Below are positions 59,001 to 64,000 of a DNA stretch of 64,000 nucleotides, in pieces. Position numbers and translations under genes: made by a program. Position 1 is the stretch's first letter; each line of letters starts with the position of its first letter. Origin of the DNA: Hygrophila difformis (Eukaryota > Streptophyta > Magnoliopsida > Lamiales > Acanthaceae); contig JAOANR010000005.1 of the NCBI GenBank assembly GCA_030278955.1, positions 7,840,394 through 7,904,393 of the forward strand, written 5' to 3'. The notes beneath the pieces are model-generated. The model was not told the origin of the DNA. It made no database searches and saw nothing but the letters and a program-made list of their open reading frames with translations.

Positions 59001-60607
59001 CCTCAGCATCAATGGACTGGGTCAACTCCGAGCCAACAACAGATAGCCCCGTAATCATCATGACATCCAAGAGGGTGGGACCTACGAAGCCACATGGAAG
59101 CTGAAAGGCGTTGACTGAAGAATTCCAGAAGCCCATAAAGTAGTAGAGCAGACGATGGTCGAGTACAATAGGCTTCATAGACAAGAGTATGGCGTCTCCA
59201 ATTCCCCGCTCATCCCACTCTCTGGAATACGATCTCCGCATCCTGCGAGCCCAGTCGATATATCGCTCTATGTTGTTCCTGTCCGTCGGAAGCCTCAGAT
59301 TTGTCTTTTTGCGCTTGGGAGCTGACTTGGTAGCACCTGATGGATGGGACCGAATGACTTTAGTGCGGGAGATGAAGGCTCTGGTAAAGGCCGCCTGAGT
59401 AATAGGAAGTGAGCAAGACAGGAAGTCATGGACGGTAGCTCCATGTGCACCAGTGTGATAAAAAGGGCGGAGGACAGGCACCAGCTCCTCCCTATCGAAA
59501 TCATAGGCCTCATCGTCAGATGAAGGGAGGTCCTCCATATCCCACATTAATGAAGAGATAGCTAAGAAGTTATATGGGAAAAATCAAATTAAACAAAGTG
59601 GCAAGGAAAAATCATGCACTAACCTGGGGAGACGGAACACGAGAATGAACGGAACCAGTGAAGCCGGGCGTGCGACCTTGCTGGGACGCAATGTATGCCT
59701 GAGCGGCTGCTTTCAGCCTGAGTACAGTGTCTGGCAATTCATTTGTGGCAGCTGACGTCCCTATAGGGGCAGGCAATGTCGAAGCTACAGCGTCCGAGGG
59801 ATGTACGACAGAGTCTTTACCAGTGGAACTCACCAAAGCCTACATCACAAAACAGATTAAATCCTCATCTATTGGGAACCACATTAAGGAAAAGAAAATT
59901 GAATGCGAAAGGATTTCAGTCAAACCTGAAAAGCCGGTGTGCGAGAAGACAAGGCTGCGAAACCTGAGCCTGCAGGTGGCAAAGTGGCGGCCTGCGCCCC
60001 TGATGTGGCGGCCGATCCTCCACAGGTGGAGGCTGATACTCCAGAGGCGGCAACTGGATCTCGAAATAAAGATCGAGGTTCCTTCCCCATGCCGTGGCCG
60101 AAAAATGGTGTAGTGATGACCCGAGTGTGCAACGAGGCAGCCTATAAGATGATTTCATTAAGTCTTAAGAGTGTGGACGTTGCTCGAAAGAGTTTAGATG
60201 ACAAAGTAAAGAAATTACTATGCGTCGAAACAAACCTTAGCAATGGTGGAACGCGGGGTAACAGTCCCAAAAGGCTGCGAAATGGCGGCTGAAGGCCTCT
60301 CAGTGGCGGCCTGGGGTTGCGAAGTGGCGGCCTGCATGGGGAAGTCCATCAAAACTTATGTTGAAGCATGTCAACGGAATCAAGAAAAGCAAAGAAAGCA
60401 TAATGCAATGAGACAAACCTGAATAGCAGCCGAGCACGAAGCAACGGGGCCAAAGGATAACCCAGTGGCGGCCTGACTAGGGAGGCCAGAAGATAACTCA
60501 ATGGCGGCCTGACTAGGGAGGGTGGCGGCTGGTGTACTAGCGTCCTGAGGATGTGATGTGGCCGATGAGATGGATTGATTCACTAAGTCCTGGTCATCAA
60601 ACAACAT
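56006..60607 (-). CDS. Antisense 10-exon gene with a plant mobile domain
   Basis: Minus-strand exons: 60419-60607, 60236-60331, 59926-60141, 59624-59839, 57849-59532, 57378-57775, 57225-57290, 57058-57147, 56881-56964, 56006-56809. All introns are GT-AG and short (71-94 nt). Phases agree at every junction, giving 1,281 codons including the stop. Exons 1-4 are Ala/Ser/Pro-rich with repeated QAAT. Exon 5 holds the plant mobile domain (FWNSSVNAFQLPCGF, PTLLDVMMITGL, EHVAFLLMWFIRF, GPLWFMQLWIQLYFP). Exon 6 is very acidic. Exons 7-9 are Ser/Pro-rich linkers ending in CAG. Exon 10 is a long coiled coil. Related domains occur in plant MAIN/MAIL1 silencing proteins and in antisense ORFs of Tat elements; function here is unknown. 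The exon 5 acceptor (ATATGGAG/GAC) is weakest. Confidence 0.7.
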
Positions 60608-61980
60608 AATGTCTCATCAGGGAGAATGCGAAACTTTCAAATCTAAGTTATCAAAGACGATTATCAAAAACGACAAGACATTGCATAAATTGGCGAGCCT
60701 AGGATTAGGTAAGTTATTGAATAACGAGAGTCAAACAGGCGACATCATCACAGGTTCAAGTGGCGACCTCCAATGGCGGCTGAAATTCCTTAGGGGGCGG
60801 CCAGGGCCTTCACCGCGGCGGCTTGGACGAAAAGGCTCCCTGGCGGCCCTGAAGAGCTCCAGGTGGCGGCCAGCGACTTGGAGTGGCGGCTTAGGCTTCA
60901 AGAGTGGCGGCCAAGTAGTGCAATATGGAGGCCGAAGCCATGATAGCGGTCGGAGTGTCTCATGTGGCGGCCAACAGCATAGGGTTTATGAGCCTAAGAT
61001 TAAAAACGCCAAACATCTGCAAGTACAGTGGCGGCCTAGAATGCATTATGGCGGCCGAAGCCCTCTTCGAGGCGGTCGGAGCGTCTCAAGTGGCGGTCGG
61101 AGCCCTCTTTTTGGCGGCCGAAGCCTCCCAGGTGGCGGCCAGGTGTTACAAAGTGGTGGTCAAGATTTTATCTAAGTTATTGAAAACAAGATTCATACGT
61201 GAACGCATCACAAGTGCAAGTGGCGGCCAAGAGATACTAGATGGCGGCCGGAGCCCTCTTTATGGTGGCCGAAGCCTCCCAGGTGGCGGCCAGGTGTGAC
61301 AAAGTGGTGGTCAATATTTTCCTGGCGTAGACTATCTTTCTAAGTTCTAATCTATGTTATAACATAATAATAGTCGATCAACCTAAGTTCTAGGTCACCA
61401 AGGATGTACAAAAGAAAGATCAAGAAAAAGCATGATTTGGCGATCGTACTATAAACCATCGAAGAACAAATAAGGCAAGGCACATGGAATGCAATGAGGC
61501 ACATGGATCGCATATAACACAATTGATAGAATTGAATAAACCATGAAGCACAACACGAACCTGCGACGCCATAAGAAACGCAGATGGCGGCCGAGAAGCG
61601 ATGGAGGGCGGCCAAGAGGCTTCGTGCGGCGGCTGAGCGGCGATGCTCGCGCGTCTCTTGCGTGCTGGTGGCGGAAGGGAGACTCCCAAGTGGTGGTCGA
61701 AATCCTCCCAGCGGCGGCCTAACACGCGGCCTGGAGCATGCACGATGGCGGCCCGGGGCACGCAGGGGGCGGCCAAGGAGACCTCAGTGGCGGCCCTGCA
61801 GAATGGCGGCCAATACGCAGGTGGCGGCCAGAGACCCCTTTGTGGCGGTCGACGATCGCAGGATGGTGGTCAAAAGTTGCAATGTGGCGGCTAAGAGATG
61901 TCGGAAGGCGGCTGAAAGTAATGTGGCTCGGTGGCGCAAAAATGGGCGGCCAAGAAGGCTTTGGTGGCGGCCAGTGAAAG
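59980..61980. repeat. Dispersed GGCGGCC word array
   Basis: (A)GTGGCGGCC and variants recur dozens of times in one orientation between unrelated spacers, from inside exons 1-3 of the antisense gene to far upstream of it. On the gene strand the word is GGCCGCCA(CT) and in the exons reads as Ala-Ala. ORFs on the plus strand here (for example 60609-61175) are Gly/Arg-rich by-products. A 216-nt open segment ending MASQ/GT on the minus strand (61561-61776) may be a further exon. Confidence 0.75.
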
Positions 61981-62108
61981 AAAAAAAAAAAAAGGGACGA
62001 AAGTTTTGGCCTCCATCAACTAGGTATCCTTTTATAAAGATTTAATGGGTCGGGCTTAGGTCAAACGCGCAGATTCATCTTGGGAAACCCTAATCAGACG
62101 AATCACGC

Positions 62109-62117
62109 GAGGGGGGC
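62109..62117 (+). other. Polypurine tract of the Tat element
   Basis: GAGGGGGGC lies three bases before the right LTR start at 62121, the expected site for plus-strand priming. Confidence 0.8.
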
Positions 62118-62120
62118 ATC

Positions 62121-62507
62121 TGTTAGCCCAAATTATAAATTAATTCATAAAAGTTAAGGCCCAATGACTAAGTGGCCCAAATTGTGTAAACATGAAATGC
62201 AATGTGAATCGAGCCCGCCAAATAGAAGTCGGTCAAGGCGGTTGAAGCTGAAGAACGTGTGCTAACCGCCTATGTGCAAGCCTCTGGCATAAATACCTGA
62301 AGGAGGATCATTTGGAGGCACCTTCAACTCTCCATAGAGAAACCGCATTTACTTTCTTTCAGTTTCTGCATTTGTCTTTCTGCAATTTTTTCTTTTCTTT
62401 ACAGTCTTTGTTAATTTCTCGCAAAGTTTCCTTCTGTAATTCTGTAATCCCCTCAAGTTCATCAATCAAAAGAGGTTCTACGCCTCTCCAAATTTTTACG
62501 ATCAACA
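62121..62507 (+). repeat. Tat element 3' LTR (387 bp)
   Basis: Same length and ends as the left LTR, with one visible difference. It is followed by the second GCTAT and then resumed copia LTR sequence. The ORF at 62312-62629 merely runs from this LTR into the copia LTR. Confidence 0.95.
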
Positions 62508-62512
62508 GCTAT

Positions 62513-62692
62513 ATACAAGAAGAAGAACAAAAGCCTGAACACGACTTAATCAAGATGGGCCAAAATAATAAATGGGCTGAACATAAAACAAATAATCAAC
62601 TATGTCGGCCCAATAGTAAAATTCATTAGCCCACTCCAAGTTTGCTGCTGAGTCTTGCATGGCTGCTGCAGGATGGTTTTACATACTCAACA
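62513..62692 (-). repeat. Copia LTR c, second part
   Basis: ATACAAGAAGAAG...CATACTCAACA continues LTR c exactly after the target duplication and ends next to the outer GCATC duplication at 62693-62697. Confidence 0.95.
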
Positions 62693-62697
62693 GCATC

Positions 62698-64000
62698 ATG
62701 TTCACCATTGTCAGTCTCTTCCGTTCCCAAACTTCAAAATTACTACTAGTGTCTAAATAACATGAAATTAAAGCCGCGATAGATTTCTTCCTGATTAGTG
62801 ATGTGGTCAATATGGAATAGTGCGAGACAAACTAAAAATGGCTCAGACATACTTCTATAAGGCAATGAAATGCCAAAATGAAAGCAAATTTCATTGGCCT
62901 TCTTTTATCTTTTCATATCTATGTATCTTACTATCTTCTTAGCCCCTTGCTATACCAACTTGAGGGATTGCTTGATATGATTATTTGTGAAATGATAGGT
63001 GTTGGATTTTATGAATGATTAATTGCTATCTCCACAACTCCACATGTTGTTTGCCATATCCATACACTTGCAAAGCTTATGGGGTTTTCTTTGATCTCAA
63101 GATAAAATGAGTGCGCTGGAATTTTGTTCACGGTCCAGATAAGGTTCTAAAATAGAGTTTTTTTTTTTTTTTTTTTTTTCTTTGGATATGATAAATGTGT
63201 TCGTCTGCGAGATTTTGTGTTCATGCAAAAAATATATTGATTTACCTTTGATATAGATCAGGATGAGTAAATTGTAATACTAGCAACCGATACAATTTAT
63301 TTAAATAATTTCACATTTACCAATTCAATTTATCATAAGACGCTCTGATTCAAAACATAAACGTTACCCCATTTTGTTCAATTATTTGTTTTTATTTTTA
63401 ATTAAAATGAGATGAGATATACGCTCCTAAGACATGTGCTTCGGCTTTGCAAAAAAAAAAAAAAACAAGAGAGAGACAGTTCTTTGTTGTCCTTTTCATA
63501 CCAACTTGTGGGATGGCTTGTTACGGTCCTTTGAGAAATATAGGTGTTGGATTTTATGAATGATTAATTGCTTTCTCCATAACTACATGTTATTTGGCAC
63601 ATCCATATACTTGCTAATGTTAAGATGTTATCTTTGATAAGTGTAATAGCATTTCGTACAATTATTTGTGTTTTTTTTTCCTTTGTGGTCCTTTTGTTAG
63701 CACCAATTTGAGGGACTGACTGTGATGCTCATTTGTGAAATGTAGGTTTAAATATCTTATTCGGCTTTACAACGCCCAGAAGTACAGCGTTGCAAAAGAA
63801 GTTTCTAAGTTAAAATTTAAAGTAAAAGCTTAGCAAGTATTTCCGGTGTTGCCAATTCCATTAGTTTTTGTAGTGATGATATATACTAAAAGAAATTTTT
63901 TTCTGTAAGGCCACTAAAGATACGATTTTGAAAACATAATCACACTCATTGAATCGTGTCCACTACACACGAATTCAGTCAATTTTTCAATTGGTAATAT
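62698..64000. other. AT-rich host flank with a local repeat
   Basis: No gene is recognised. A diverged unit around GGTGTTGGATTTTATGAATG lies at about 62940-63110 and 63485-63630, with a partial third copy near 63690-63745 (CAATTTGAGGGACTGA). Poly-T (63160-63180) and poly-A (63451-63466) runs are present. Confidence 0.5.

Larger units (their letters stand above)
47940..62512 (+). mobile_element. Young Tat-lineage element with an antisense plant-mobile-domain gene
   Basis: The element is 47945-62507 (14,563 bp) between GCTAT duplications (47940-47944, 62508-62512), and the empty site is readable in LTRs a and b. It has identical-length 387-bp LTRs with one difference seen by eye. Its order is primer site, gag, protease, RT, RNase H, second RNase H, integrase, then a 6.2-kb 3' region with an antisense spliced gene and a GGCGGCC-rich stretch. 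The second RNase H and the antisense gene place it in the Tat group. It is the youngest layer of the window. Confidence 0.95.
43138..62697 (-). mobile_element. Tandem Ty1/copia structure (three LTRs, two internals), split by a Tat element
   Basis: The LTRs are at 43143-43442, 45468-45767 and 47823-47944 plus 62513-62692. The internals are at 43443-45467 and 45768-47822. A single GCATC duplication flanks the whole at 43138-43142 and 62693-62697. Both internals lack gag, protease and integrase and share frame breaks. One target duplication around three LTRs points to recombination between LTRs of copies at one locus rather than two insertions. Confidence 0.9.

Noticed and set aside
60609..62045. 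Several plus-strand ORFs of 80-190 residues rich in Gly and Arg
   Set aside because: They arise from the GGCGGCC word array, overlap one another in different frames and have no domain. The minus strand carries the coherent spliced gene.

Overview
This window looks like repeat-rich intergenic DNA of a flowering plant, probably a eudicot. The evidence is four lineages of plant LTR retrotransposon (Athila, Tat, a chromodomain-bearing Tekay/Del-like chromovirus, and Ty1/copia), primer-binding sites matching plant tRNAs, a plant-mobile-domain gene, an F-box-like gene and a scrap of plant purple acid phosphatase. I see no intact ordinary host gene and no tRNA or rRNA gene. The species cannot be named from this.

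Nest 1 (about 1-38,919). The oldest recognisable layer is a minus-strand LTR next to a tRNA-Asp-type primer site (2942-2959). It is split into 2966-3396 and 37180-38919. Inside it sits a minus-strand Tekay-like chromovirus (3397-37179) with two LTRs of one family and a decayed pol of protease, RT, RNase H, integrase and chromodomain (11114-14453). Its gag and primer site are missing. Two Athila insertions lie inside the chromovirus. One is a solo LTR at 6382-10979 with the target duplication CCTAC. The other is a complete 19.6-kb element at 15575-35172 with the duplication GTAGG, which split the chromovirus's second LTR.

The Athila element has 4.53-kb LTRs, a primer site, gag and a pol with stops and two frameshifts. 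Beyond pol it carries an unusual 4.4-kb block: a U3-like hairpin array, a TATA box and a two-exon F-box-like gene (27102-28952).

Host-like interval (38,920-43,137). This is AT-rich sequence with a 250-bp direct repeat, a 408-bp MITE (41223-41630) and a purple acid phosphatase fragment.

Nest 2 (43,138-62,697). A tandem copia structure (LTR-internal-LTR-internal-LTR) is flanked by one GCATC duplication. Both internal regions lack gag, protease and integrase and share the same frame breaks. A young 14.6-kb Tat-type element (47945-62507, duplication GCTAT, LTRs differing at one base by eye) split the third copia LTR. It encodes gag, protease, RT, RNase H, a second archaeal-type RNase H and integrase. 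On its antisense strand is a coherent 10-exon gene with a plant mobile domain (56006-60607), whose exons join in phase to about 1,280 codons.

The most striking signal is in the Athila LTRs. Two related LTR families carry short palindromic modules at the same two places, before the TATA box and about 0.9 kb after it. The modules have the same four-arm layout but unrelated sequence: TACGACGCTA/TAGCGCCGTA in one family and AATTCGAATT in the other. This looks like a conserved fold whose sequence has been wholly replaced. A third copy of the array precedes the TATA box of the captured F-box-like gene.

All coordinates and comparisons were made by eye. Identities were not computed and no database was searched.
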